Shown here: positions 35,539 to 43,803 of the stretch, piece by piece
How the letters are laid out: every line of letters starts with the position of its first letter
How positions within the stretch are numbered: position 1 is the stretch's first letter
Made by a program: the position numbers and the translations under genes
Notes under the pieces: generated by a model
The model's database searches: none
Told to the model about the DNA's origin: nothing
The model's input: only the letters and a program-made list of their open reading frames with translations
Assembly (NCBI RefSeq): GCF_900111235.1
Contig: NZ_FOJI01000008.1
Location: forward strand, 152,334 to 216,333
DNA from: [Clostridium] fimetarium
Lineage (GTDB): Bacteria > Bacillota > Clostridia > Lachnospirales > Lachnospiraceae
Length of the DNA: 64,000 nt
Direction of reading: 5' to 3'

Positions 35539-36951
35539 TCAAACAGGATATGATATACTTTCGGTATCTGCAACTTTAACATCTACCTTCGTCTGCTGCG
35601 CCTCTCTATATTTAAAAAACTCTATTGCTACAGCTGGAAACAATGCATATGTTAATACATCTTCGTCCTGCTGCGAATATTGTGCCACTTCTTTTTTAAA
35701 CTTTTCTAATTGTGGTTCAATTAAATCTGCTGGTCGACATGTAATAGGAACTAAATCTCCGATTACCTTCTTTTGAACTTCTGCATTAAATGGTTTGATT
35801 GTTTGACCAAATTCACCACTCAGTATTTTTTTTGTTTCTTTTGTGACCATCTTATAGCGTTCACCTTGTAACACATTTAGAACCGCCTGTGTTCCAACGA
35901 TTTGAGATGATGGGGTGACAAGTGGTGGTTCGCCAAAATCTTTACGAACTCTTGCAATTTCTTCAAGTACTTCATAATATTTGTCAGAAGCTTTTGCTTC
36001 CTTTAACTGTGAAACTAAGTTAGATAACATACCACCTGGCACTTGATATAATAATGTCTTAATATCAACACCCAAAACTTTAGGATTGAGTAATCCAGTT
36101 CTAAGGGCATCTTCTTGCATTGGTCTGAAGTAATCAGCGATTTCTGCTAGAAGTGTTTGATCCAAACCAGTATCATATGGCGTTCCTTTAAACGTTTCAA
36201 CCATTACTTCAGTAGCCGGTTGACTTGTGCCCATTGAAAATGGTGACATGGCAGTGTCAATCACATCTGCTCCGGCCTCAACTGACTTCAGATAAGTCAT
36301 AGACGCTACACCTGATGTATAATGTGTGTGCATCTGTATTGGAAGTGAAGTTGTTTCTTTTAGTGCTTCCACTAATTCAGTTGCTTTGTATGGTAATAAC
36401 AGGCCAGCCATATCTTTAATACAAATTGAATCTGCGCCCATCTCTTCAATTTTCTTGGCCATATCTTTCCAGTAATCAAGTGTATACGAGTCGCCCAATG
36501 TATAAGCAAGTGCAATTTGAGCATGCCCTTTTTCTTTGTTAGCCGCCTTAACAGCTGTTTGTAAATTACGAAGATCATTGAAACAATCAAATATTCGAAT
36601 GATATCAATACCATTTGCAATTGATTTCTGAACAAAATATTCTACAACATCATCTGAATAATGATTGTATCCTAAAATATTCTGTCCTCTAAATAGCATT
36701 TGTAATTTCGTATTTTTAAATCCATCTCTCAACTTACGTAGTCTCATCCATGGATCTTCTTTTAAAAATCGAAGTGATGCATCAAATGTAGCACCGCCCC
36801 AACATTCTACTGAATGATAACCAACTTGATCCATCTTATCAACGATTGGAAGCATCTGCTGTGTTGTCATTCTTGTAGCAATAAGTGACTGATGTGCGTC
36901 ACGTAATATTGTTTCCGTAATTTTTAGCGGTTTTTTTATTTGATCTACCAT
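35539..36951 (-). CDS. oadA: Oxaloacetate decarboxylase / pyruvate carboxylase-type carboxyltransferase, alpha subunit
   Basis: A 470-residue carboxyltransferase of the OadA / transcarboxylase 5S type. The metal and substrate barrel shows ETILRDAHQSLIATRM, RIFDCFNDLRN, SICIKDMAGLL (carbamylated Lys region) and MHTHYTSGVAS (His metal ligands), then the PYC/OadA conserved domain. It lacks a biotin domain; the separate biotin carrier is encoded two genes upstream. It likely transfers carboxyl between oxaloacetate/pyruvate and biotin. It is last in the operon, behind a MITE insertion (36982-37123), with AGGAGG upstream of ATG 36951. Confidence 0.9.
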   Translation of the reverse strand: MVDQIKKPLKITETILRDAHQSLIATRMTTQQMLPIVDKMDQVGYHSVECWGGATFDASLRFLKEDPWMRLRKLRDGFKNTKLQMLFRGQNILGYNHYSDDVVEYFVQKSIANGIDIIRIFDCFNDLRNLQTAVKAANKEKGHAQIALAYTLGDSYTLDYWKDMAKKIEEMGADSICIKDMAGLLLPYKATELVEALKETTSLPIQMHTHYTSGVASMTYLKSVEAGADVIDTAMSPFSMGTSQPATEVMVETFKGTPYDTGLDQTLLAEIADYFRPMQEDALRTGLLNPKVLGVDIKTLLYQVPGGMLSNLVSQLKEAKASDKYYEVLEEIARVRKDFGEPPLVTPSSQIVGTQAVLNVLQGERYKMVTKETKKILSGEFGQTIKPFNAEVQKKVIGDLVPITCRPADLIEPQLEKFKKEVAQYSQQDEDVLTYALFPAVAIEFFKYREAQQTKVDVKVADTESISYPV

Positions 36952-36981
36952 TGAAATACCCTCCTATTATTATGAAATCCC

Positions 36982-37123
36982 GTAACTGTTCAGTACCTGA
37001 ACAATTACACGCTTCGCGATGCACACAAATTGCTATAAAGATGCAATTTGGTGCTGTGAAACTCCGATTTTTGCTAAAAGCAAGCAAAAATACCTCGCGG
37101 AATACTACCTTGTAAACAGTTAC
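36982..37123. mobile_element. MITE copy 2 at the oadB stop codon
   Basis: The 142-bp copy matches 7426-7566. It is flanked by the 8-bp direct repeat GAAATCCC (36974-36981 and 37124-37131). Internal paired arms include GTTCAG/CTGAAC, CAAATTGC/GCAATTTG, and TTTTTGCT/AGCAAAAA. On the minus strand its GTAAC end supplies the final base of the last oadB codon and the stop: TCG TAA. Removing the element and one duplication restores TCA TAA TAA TAG, so the gene product is unchanged. Confidence 0.88.
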
Positions 37124-38271
37124 GAAATCCCAAACATTGCCATAAATGTACCAGCTACAACTGCTGTACCAATAACGCCTGCTACATTTGGTCCCATCGC
37201 ATGCATTAACAAAAAGTTAGTTGGATCTGATTCAGCGCCGACTTTTTGTGATACTCTGGCCGCCATAGGAACAGCAGAAACTCCTGCCGAACCAATTAAT
37301 GGATTTACTTTACCGTGTGTGACTTTACACATTATCTTACCTAATATTACGCCTCCTGCAGTACCAAATGCAAAGGCAAACAATCCTAAAGCAACAATCT
37401 TAAGTGTATCGGCATTTAAAAATGCTTCGGCGCTAGTTGTTGCACCTACTGATATACCAAGAAGAATAACTACAATATACATAAGCGCATTTGATGCGGT
37501 TTCTGCAAGTTGTTTTACAACTCCTGATTCTTTAAATAAGTTTCCAAGCATTAACATGCCCACAAGTGGTGCCGTTGTCGGAAGAATAAGACAAACAACG
37601 ATTGTTACAATAATTGGAAACAATATTTTTTCAAGTTTGGATACTGGTCTTAATTGTTCCATCTTAACAGCACGTTCTTTTTTTGTTGTGAGTAACCTCA
37701 TGATTGGTGGCTGAATAATTGGAACAAGTGACATATATGAATATGCAGCAACTGCTATCGGTCCCAAATACTTAGTCTGTCCTAACTTACCAGCAAGAAA
37801 TATTGATGTCGGACCATCCGCACCACCAATAATTGAAATTGCAGCGGCGGCTTTATCACTAAATCCCATTAATATAGCTAAAATGTAAGCAACAAAAATA
37901 CCAAATTGAGCTGCTGCGCCTAATAAAAAACTCTTTGGGTTCGCAATAAGTGGACCAAAGTCCGTCATTGCACCAACTCCAAGGAAAATAAGTGAAGGTA
38001 GAATACTCCATTTATCTAGCAAATAAAAATATTGTAACATACCGCCTACTCCATTGCTGGATTCCTCAATAGTCAACATAATGTCTGGATAGATATTTAC
38101 CAAAAGCATACCAAATGAGATTGGTAGAAGTAAAAGAGGTTCATAACCTTTTTTAATAGCTAAGTACATGAAAATCAAAGCAACGACAATCATCAAATAA
38201 TTTCCCCACGTGACATTGAAGAAAGCTGTCTGACGCACTAGATTTCCAAGAGTCTGTATAATATAACTCAT
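37120..38271 (-). CDS. oadB: Na+-translocating decarboxylase beta subunit
   Basis: This is the membrane ion-pump subunit of biotin-dependent decarboxylases (OadB/MmdB/GcdB). The 383-residue, ~11-helix sequence has GVGAMTDFGPLIANP, GFSDKAAAAISIIGGADGPTSIFLA (conserved Na+ site Asp) and NPLIGSAGVSAVPMAARVSQKVG. It decarboxylates carboxybiotin and exports Na+. A MITE has inserted exactly at its stop codon. It lies between the biotin carrier and oadA genes. Confidence 0.95.
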   Translation of the reverse strand: MSYIIQTLGNLVRQTAFFNVTWGNYLMIVVALIFMYLAIKKGYEPLLLLPISFGMLLVNIYPDIMLTIEESSNGVGGMLQYFYLLDKWSILPSLIFLGVGAMTDFGPLIANPKSFLLGAAAQFGIFVAYILAILMGFSDKAAAAISIIGGADGPTSIFLAGKLGQTKYLGPIAVAAYSYMSLVPIIQPPIMRLLTTKKERAVKMEQLRPVSKLEKILFPIIVTIVVCLILPTTAPLVGMLMLGNLFKESGVVKQLAETASNALMYIVVILLGISVGATTSAEAFLNADTLKIVALGLFAFAFGTAGGVILGKIMCKVTHGKVNPLIGSAGVSAVPMAARVSQKVGAESDPTNFLLMHAMGPNVAGVIGTAVVAGTFMAMFGIS

Positions 38272-38320
38272 GTTTTAACCTCCAGTTTAATGATTTTTAT
38301 TCTTTATGTGCAAGAAACAA

Positions 38321-38734
38321 TTAATTAAGAGAAGCTAATAAATCTCCAGACTCAACTGAACCACCAACTGAAACATTTATGCTTATAACAGTTCCATCTT
38401 CTGGAGCAACAATTTCATTTTCCATCTTCATTGCTTCAAGAACAACTAAAGCTTGGCCCTTTTTCACACTTTGACCAATACTTACATTTATATTTAAAAT
38501 CTTTCCAGGCATAGGTGAATTAATTTTTACGGTTCCTTGTGTACCTGATGCTACTGTAGGTTTCGCTGTTGAACTAACTGATGCTGTCGTTGAAACTTGC
38601 TTAACTTGTGATTCTTGTGATTTTATTTGTGTTGGTATTGATGATACCATTGGTGTTGAAGCTGCTTGAGCTACACCTTCTTCTACTGTCACGTCATACA
38701 CGTTTCCATTAACAGTAATTTTATAATTTTTCAT
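38321..38734 (-). CDS. Biotin carboxyl carrier protein of the decarboxylase
   Basis: A 137-residue biotinyl carrier. The N-terminus MKNYKITVNGNVYDVTVEEG is typical of decarboxylase BCCPs; a flexible Ser/Thr/Val linker (about 22-65) leads to the biotinyl domain with the EAMKMENEI motif (target Lys in AMKM) and PMPGKILNINVSIG. It shuttles carboxyl from the carboxyltransferase to OadB. Equivalent to MmdC or GcdC. Confidence 0.93.
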   Translation of the reverse strand: MKNYKITVNGNVYDVTVEEGVAQAASTPMVSSIPTQIKSQESQVKQVSTTASVSSTAKPTVASGTQGTVKINSPMPGKILNINVSIGQSVKKGQALVVLEAMKMENEIVAPEDGTVISINVSVGGSVESGDLLASLN

Positions 38735-38756
38735 TTATACATCCTCCTATTAATTA

Positions 38757-39524
38757 TTAGGCTCTTTGCCATCTGGTTTTATTTGTTTTTCTTATTGAAC
38801 GTACCACAAATCCATTTGAGGAGGTTCCCTCTGAGGCTGCAATTGCGGCAGTTATAACTGCAACTAACTCCAAATCATTTATTTCATTTACTTCTTTTTG
38901 AATTATCTGTGTTATTGTATTATCAACTGCTTGGATTGAATCTGTTCTGTCTTCATGACTGCTAGATTTCTTTTTTTCAAACTTATTGATAAACTTAAAA
39001 GATGAAATTAATATTGAAATCAAAAACAAGACAGAAAATACGATACTAATTGCAATTAATGTATTAAGTCCTGCCCTTTCCATTTTTTCGCCAAATGTAT
39101 ATTCAGGTGAAAATGAACTACTAGTGATTACACCATCTGCGTCAAATGATATTGTAAATGCAGTTTTGCGCAGAGAATAGGTACACTGAGCATATGCTGT
39201 TAATGTTGTTGCAGTCGCCTCAAAATTACATGAGGTGATTTCCACAAACGTTCCAAGATCTTTTCTTACATTAATCCAGTTAGTAATTAGTATTCCAACT
39301 TGTTCTTCAACACTATCCTTCATCGTTGTAAGTTGTTCATCTGAATAATCATTTGATAAGCTTTGTAAATCTGAAGTAATAGATGTTTTTACTGTAGTCT
39401 CATCATAGGTCATCGCCTTACTTGTTGGTTTTTTTGAACTACTTCCGTTATCACATGCTGTTATACTAAAGACACAGGCTAACATAGATAACAATACTAA
39501 GAATTTTTTTATATTACTCTTCAT
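38757..39524 (-). CDS. OadG-type small subunit with N-terminal lipoprotein domain
   Basis: The C-terminal third is an OadG/MmdD-type subunit: a membrane helix (TLIAISIVFSVLFLISIL), a linker, and the tail LELVAVITAAIAASEG..FVVRSIRKTNKTRW. The N-terminus is unusual: a lipoprotein signal with lipobox SITAC and then a ~110-residue extracytoplasmic domain. ATG at 39524 has GAGGTG nine bases upstream; the frame extends to a GTG at 39536. It should tether the soluble subunits to OadB, while the outer domain's role is unknown. Confidence 0.85.
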   Translation of the reverse strand: MKSNIKKFLVLLSMLACVFSITACDNGSSSKKPTSKAMTYDETTVKTSITSDLQSLSNDYSDEQLTTMKDSVEEQVGILITNWINVRKDLGTFVEITSCNFEATATTLTAYAQCTYSLRKTAFTISFDADGVITSSSFSPEYTFGEKMERAGLNTLIAISIVFSVLFLISILISSFKFINKFEKKKSSSHEDRTDSIQAVDNTITQIIQKEVNEINDLELVAVITAAIAASEGTSSNGFVVRSIRKTNKTRWQRA

Positions 39525-39541
39525 ATTACGTATCACCTCAT

Positions 39542-40996
39542 TTAGACCGTTCCATGTTTCTTTGCTGGACGATCCTCTCTCTTTGTAAATAACATTTCAA
39601 ATGCTGCAATTACATACTTTCTTGTATCTTCCGCTTCAATTATTGTATCAATGTAACCCCTGCTTGCGGCTGCCTCTACACTTGATTGAAGGTCTTTATA
39701 TTTTGTTGCTTTTTCAGATATTAATGAGTTAGGATCGTCTGATTTACTGATCTCATCTGCATATATAATCTTAACTGCCATTGATGAGTCCATCATACCC
39801 ACTGATGCTGTCGTCCATGCAAATACGATATCAGCTCCAATGGATTTACTATTCATTGTTACATAAGCACTTCCTAGTGACTCACCTATAATTACATTAA
39901 CCTTAGGAACCGTAGCATTTGCAAATGCATAGGTTAATTTTCCAACTGCCTTTGAAATCTTCTTTTCTGATTCAATCGTAGCCTCAAACCCCTTTGCGTT
40001 GGTAAGTGTAAGTATCGGAATTCCAAATGAATCACAAAATGTAATAAATTCAGAGGCTTTTTCAGCACCCTCTGCTGTGATGACAGCATCAAATTTTTCA
40101 GATATCTTGCCTTCTTCATCGTATATTTCACAACGATTAGCAACTGCACCAATTGTTGCGCCATTCAATTTAATAAATCCAGTAACCATAGATTTTCCGT
40201 AATTTGCTTTCACTTCAACCAAAATATTATTATCTGCTATATTTGAAAGAACAATTGAAGTATCACCAACTACATTAGCGATTTCACTACATAATCGATT
40301 CAAATCATCATTACACTCATCATAGGACATATCATCTTCATTATTTGAAGGAAACATTGTAATCAGCTGTCTAATTCCAACCGCAATTGATTGTTCATCT
40401 CCAATAAAGTCAACTAATCCAACTTCCTCGCTTTGAAACTTAGCTGTTGCTGTATCAAGCTTAGAATCATAGTTTCCCTCTAATGCATTTGGACTATTTA
40501 CGAATAATCTTGCATCTTTTTCTTCCATAAATGTAAAATCAGTAAGTGTCGGAAATAGAGCTAATCCACCACCACATTTTCCATAAATCGCTGTAATCTG
40601 TGGGATAACTCCCGATCCAAGCGATTGTTTTAAATAAATCTCGCCGAATCCATTCAGTGCGTCCGTTGCTTCTTGTAACCTTAGTCCCGCACAGTCAATC
40701 AATCCGATTATTGGAGCCCCTACCTTTAATGCTAAATCATAAAGATTCGAAATTTTCTTTGCATGCATCTCACCAATTGAGCCATTTAAAATAGCTGACT
40801 CTTGGCTATATACATAAACAAGATTACCATCAATTACTCCATATCCAGTGATTACACCATCTGTTGGAGTATCTTTTTCCTGCAGGTTAAAATCAGTACT
40901 TCTTGCTTTCACTAATGCACCAATTTCAACAAAACTATTGTCATCAAGAATAGCATTAATTCTACTTCTTGCTGGCCCTTGTGTCTGATTGTTCAT
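39542..40996 (-). CDS. Acyl-CoA carboxyltransferase subunit (MmdA/PccB-like)
   Basis: The 484-residue protein is a carboxyl transferase of the ACC-beta/PccB/MmdA type: an N-terminal crotonase-like half (RSRINAILDDNSFVEIGALV, IGLIDCAGLRLQEATDALNG) and a C-terminal half (FITFCDSFGIPILTLTNAKGF, GESLGSAYVTMNSKSIGADIVFAW). With BCCP, OadB and OadG it would form a methylmalonyl-CoA (or related acyl-CoA) decarboxylase pump. It heads the operon. The presence of oadA in the same operon suggests a transcarboxylase-like shuttle as an alternative. It is somewhat shorter and more divergent than typical MmdA. Confidence 0.86.
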   Translation of the reverse strand: MNNQTQGPARSRINAILDDNSFVEIGALVKARSTDFNLQEKDTPTDGVITGYGVIDGNLVYVYSQESAILNGSIGEMHAKKISNLYDLALKVGAPIIGLIDCAGLRLQEATDALNGFGEIYLKQSLGSGVIPQITAIYGKCGGGLALFPTLTDFTFMEEKDARLFVNSPNALEGNYDSKLDTATAKFQSEEVGLVDFIGDEQSIAVGIRQLITMFPSNNEDDMSYDECNDDLNRLCSEIANVVGDTSIVLSNIADNNILVEVKANYGKSMVTGFIKLNGATIGAVANRCEIYDEEGKISEKFDAVITAEGAEKASEFITFCDSFGIPILTLTNAKGFEATIESEKKISKAVGKLTYAFANATVPKVNVIIGESLGSAYVTMNSKSIGADIVFAWTTASVGMMDSSMAVKIIYADEISKSDDPNSLISEKATKYKDLQSSVEAAASRGYIDTIIEAEDTRKYVIAAFEMLFTKREDRPAKKHGTV

Positions 40997-41162
40997 TATC
41001 CTCTAGACCTCCGTGATTTATTATTTAAATCAAAAAATATATATATTATACATTGTATCTTGATGTGTTCTAAATATCAAGTATAAACTAGCCAAATATT
41101 AGAATATTCATTGTATTTGATCAAATAAACAAATTACTTTTTTTGTTTAATCCAATTAGTAA

Positions 41163-41828
41163 TCAATCCTTTGTTTCAAATATAATTAACACTCCATTAT
41201 CGAATTCAATGATACCTTTTTCTCTCACTATTTCATTACTAATTCCTACACTAAGACCCTGATCCATCCTAAATTTTTTCAACGGATAATGAAACCCACT
41301 AAGCGTCAAACCCGTTACACTTTGGGAAAACGGGATCAATGAAATATACTTTCCAAATTGCTCTGATTTATTAATCACTCTATTTTTATTTGCTAGATAT
41401 ATTTTGTTATATTCATTAACAATGTAACAAGGGACCCCTAAGTCCAAAGCGATTTTCATATTTTGAATATTAGACATTGTATGGTCCATTCTTGAACCTG
41501 TTGCGCCTAATATCGTAATCTGGCTTGCGCCTCTTTCTATTGCTGTTTCTATCGCTAAATGTGTGTCAGTGTAATCTTTTTCACAAGGAAACGTAGTTAA
41601 TTCAACATTCATGCTTCTATATTTTTCTAATAAATCCTTATCAACTGAATCATAATCACCGAGAATATAGTCAACTTTGCAATTCAACTCATCTGCATAT
41701 AACAATCCCTTATCTGCTGCAATCACATAATCAAATTGTTGGTTCGCAAGCCATTCTCTAGCCCATTCAAGATTAATCATCCCGCCAGTAAAAATCAATA
41801 TTGCCTTATTTTGTGTAGTGTCTTTCAT
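41163..41828 (-). CDS. thiN: Thiamine pyrophosphokinase
   Basis: ThiN converts thiamine to thiamine diphosphate. The N-terminal catalytic region has AILIFTGGMINLEW, YVIAADKGLLYADEL, DYILGDYDSVDK and PCEKDYTDTHLAIE, then GATGSRMDHTMSNIQ; the C-terminal half is the thiamin-binding beta domain. I chose ATG at 41828 because GAAGGA lies six bases upstream and it starts close to the first strand; the frame is open to ATG 41882, adding 18 residues. No TPP riboswitch is seen in the short upstream gap. Confidence 0.92.
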   Translation of the reverse strand: MKDTTQNKAILIFTGGMINLEWAREWLANQQFDYVIAADKGLLYADELNCKVDYILGDYDSVDKDLLEKYRSMNVELTTFPCEKDYTDTHLAIETAIERGASQITILGATGSRMDHTMSNIQNMKIALDLGVPCYIVNEYNKIYLANKNRVINKSEQFGKYISLIPFSQSVTGLTLSGFHYPLKKFRMDQGLSVGISNEIVREKGIIEFDNGVLIIFETKD

Positions 41829-41998
41829 GTTAGTTCCTTCCATCTGCTCTTTGAATGGTAATTTCATTCCAAATAAGCGCATTTACCATTTATTTAGTAT
41901 AACATATTATATTTTTAACGCGACTATCTTTTTTCACACATTTGTTTTATAATTACCTATGAATAATATACTATTAATTTAATAAAGGAGAATTTCAA

Positions 41999-42862
41999 AT
42001 GTCTTGGTGCCCCAAATGTAAAATAGAATTTCCCGAAGGAACTACAGAATGCAAAGAGTGTGGGAATAAACTTGTTAATATGTTAGATGAGTTAGATAAA
42101 TCAGATAAGTCAGAGAAGTTAGTTAAGTTAAATTTTGAGCCTGTTGCCTATGTTGATGAAGAAATCGCAAAGCGATTAGTTAAGCTCTTACTATTTTCGG
42201 AAATTCCCGAAGCAATAATGGTTTTTGATTCACTTAACCAAAGTTATGAAGTTCAAGTTGGTAGACATAACTACAAAAAAGCAGTTGATTTAATTCGAAT
42301 ATTTAAAGAAAATGAATTTGATGCAAATTATACTGAGGATTCAGAATTTGGAGTCGAGGAGGAATATACTGAAATTACGGTTCCTACTACTAATACATAT
42401 GTCAAAACTTCAGATCGATATAAAGATAATTTATCATCAGCCTATACGTTTCTAATTTGCGGCTGTTTCGGACTTCTTATCCTTATACTAGAAGATATTG
42501 GAATAATTAAGCTATGGGGGATGTCAGGCGTTTCAAAAATCCTTTTAAATGTAGTGGTTGGTGGTTTATTTATCGGTTTTATTATCATCGGAATTTCATC
42601 ACTAAGATATTCTAAAATATTAAAACAGCAAGCTGCTGAAGAAGAGGAATTCACAACGAAGTTAATAGATTGGCTACATGCGAACCTTACAATTGAGACC
42701 ATTGAAAATTCCTACGACACAAATATTCCAGAAGAAATGAAATACTTTAAACGCGTTGAAGCAATTAGGGCGAAATTAGAGGAATTGTATTCTTCTTTAG
42801 AAGAAGAATATCTAGTAAAAATCGCAGACGATTACTACTCCTCCCTATTCCCCACCCAATAA
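41999..42862 (+). CDS. Zinc-ribbon membrane protein with DUF2007-like domain
   Basis: The 287-residue protein begins with a zinc ribbon, CPKCKIEFPEGTTECKECG (two CxxC pairs). Residues about 45-105 resemble a DUF2007-type domain (EPVAYVDEEIAKRLVKLLL..VGRHNYKKAVDLI). Two membrane helices follow (about 146-166 and 181-200), then an acidic helical tail. The function of such proteins is unknown. ATG has AAAGGAG upstream. It is monocistronic, pointing toward the Dabb gene. Confidence 0.72.
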   Translation: MSWCPKCKIEFPEGTTECKECGNKLVNMLDELDKSDKSEKLVKLNFEPVAYVDEEIAKRLVKLLLFSEIPEAIMVFDSLNQSYEVQVGRHNYKKAVDLIRIFKENEFDANYTEDSEFGVEEEYTEITVPTTNTYVKTSDRYKDNLSSAYTFLICGCFGLLILILEDIGIIKLWGMSGVSKILLNVVVGGLFIGFIIIGISSLRYSKILKQQAAEEEEFTTKLIDWLHANLTIETIENSYDTNIPEEMKYFKRVEAIRAKLEELYSSLEEEYLVKIADDYYSSLFPTQ

Positions 42863-42924
42863 TGTAACCCGTCCCCTCTTATAATGTAACCCATCCCCTC
42901 TTATAATGTAACCCATCCCCTCAG
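42861..42924. repeat. 22-bp tandem repeat, 2.9 copies
   Basis: The unit begins AATGTAACCCRTCCCCTC and repeats at 42861, 42883 and 42905 with one difference. It starts at the stop codon of the zinc-ribbon gene and is C-rich on this strand, unlike its AT-rich surroundings. Confidence 0.85.
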
Positions 42925-42963
42925 TCAAAGCGTATTTTTTCTTTTATATTTCCCAACAACCAG

Positions 42964-43127
42964 AAATAGTCGCATGCATGTCCTCAATTGTCCGCATTTG
43001 CCGTTACACCCATGCTATAATGTCTGAAGTCGGTTGACACTTGTGTCAAACCGAATGCAGACATTATAGCATGGGTGTAGAGGCAACTCGCGAACAAGAG
43101 GACATCCATGCGACTATTTCGTCCGTC
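42964..43127. other. Covarying nested stem-loop element, copy A
   Basis: Outer stem: 42964-42985 pairs with 43098-43119 (22 bp, one mismatch). Conserved internal region: TGTCCGC..TTTGCCGTTACA opposite TGTAGAGGCAA..CGCGAACA. Second stem: 43009-43026 with 43058-43075 (18 bp, perfect). Apical hairpin: GGTTGACAC-TT-GTGTCAAACC (43032-43052). A conserved flank CGTCCGTC ends at 43127. The related copy B lies at 50813-50981. No coding frame fits. It lies downstream of converging genes (zinc-ribbon + and Dabb -) and could terminate both, but its conserved internal sequence is not needed for that. Unknown element. Confidence 0.85.
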
Positions 43128-43151
43128 TTTGAATCTTTTTACAAGAAAAAA

Positions 43152-43451
43152 TCAAGCTTCGTAATCAAGACAGCGTCTGTCACAAACTACTGTTTTCACA
43201 TACTTTCCAGCCTCAACATGTGCAGGATGTATTTGATATCCTTTCAGTGCTTCCACACTTTCAAGTTCACATATCAATGCGACCTCAATATTACTTGATT
43301 CCAGCGGATTAATAATTAATTTTGCACTAACTAGTCCAGGTACAACACCTACCAAACCTTCTAAAATAGCTTTCATTTTATCTTTGACAAAAGGATAATC
43401 TTCTTTAGCCACTGTATCATTTAAATTCCAATTAACGATATGAATAACCAT
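43152..43451 (-). CDS. Dabb family (stress-responsive A/B barrel) protein
   Basis: A 99-residue ferredoxin-like alpha/beta barrel protein: MVIHIVNWNLNDT, DKMKAILEGLVGVVPGLVSAKLIINP, ALICELESVEALKGYQIHPAHVEAGKYVKTVVCDRRCLDYE. The HPxH..f pattern is the Dabb signature. Function of bacterial Dabb proteins is unclear. ATG at 43451 has GGAG five bases upstream; the frame is open to 43520 but the extra 23 residues look non-coding. Element copy A lies 24 bp downstream of the stop. Confidence 0.85.
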   Translation of the reverse strand: MVIHIVNWNLNDTVAKEDYPFVKDKMKAILEGLVGVVPGLVSAKLIINPLESSNIEVALICELESVEALKGYQIHPAHVEAGKYVKTVVCDRRCLDYEA

Positions 43452-43716
43452 ATTTACTCCATCTCTCACTACTGTCATTTTGAAAATCCGACAGAAAAGT
43501 GTACAATATTTTTTATCCATTTATTATACTTCAAGTATTCATTATTTTCCATTGAAATTTCCAAAAGTATAACTAATTAGGATATAAATGTATACGGCTG
43601 TGTCTTATTCATGTTTTGCAAGTGAAATAAGGCTATTACCTTCTAAACGATAAAGTGTTTTATGTGATAGTCTGTTTGCTCCCATCGCCATATAAAATTC
43701 CGGGTTTGCACAAAAA
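43452..43716. other. Intergenic region with possible decayed coding remnant
   Basis: On the minus strand, 43604-43690 contains an open frame MAMGANRLSHKTLYRLEGNS...ISLAKHE ending in TAA; upstream in frame it continues NPEFY. It looks protein-like but is only about 30 codons and I do not recognise it. Nothing else stands out. Confidence 0.25.
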
Positions 43717-43757
43717 AGGCTCTAGAACATGCTCGCAAGCATATTCTAAAACCTCCA
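43717..43757 (-). terminator. Terminator of the nfn operon
   Basis: On the minus strand a hairpin with ATGCT-TGCG-AGCAT at its tip and AGAA/TTCT below is closed by AGG/GCCT-type pairs and followed by TTTTTT. It lies about 50 bp after the glutamate synthase-like stop. Confidence 0.78.
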
Positions 43758-43803
43758 GATGTCTAGTCAGTTTTAAAACAAATATTTAGAATTGTTATAT
43801 CTT

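Noticed and set aside
41829..41998. TPP riboswitch upstream of thiN
   Set aside because: The gap is short and lacks the CUGAGA-type core of a TPP aptamer.
42964..43127. CRISPR array or integron attC site interpretation of the stem-loop elements
   Set aside because: There are only two distant copies, no repeat-spacer periodicity and none of the attC core sites.
43041..43298. Open frame across stem-loop copy A
   Set aside because: It crosses the hairpins and the 3' end of the Dabb gene and is not conserved in copy B.
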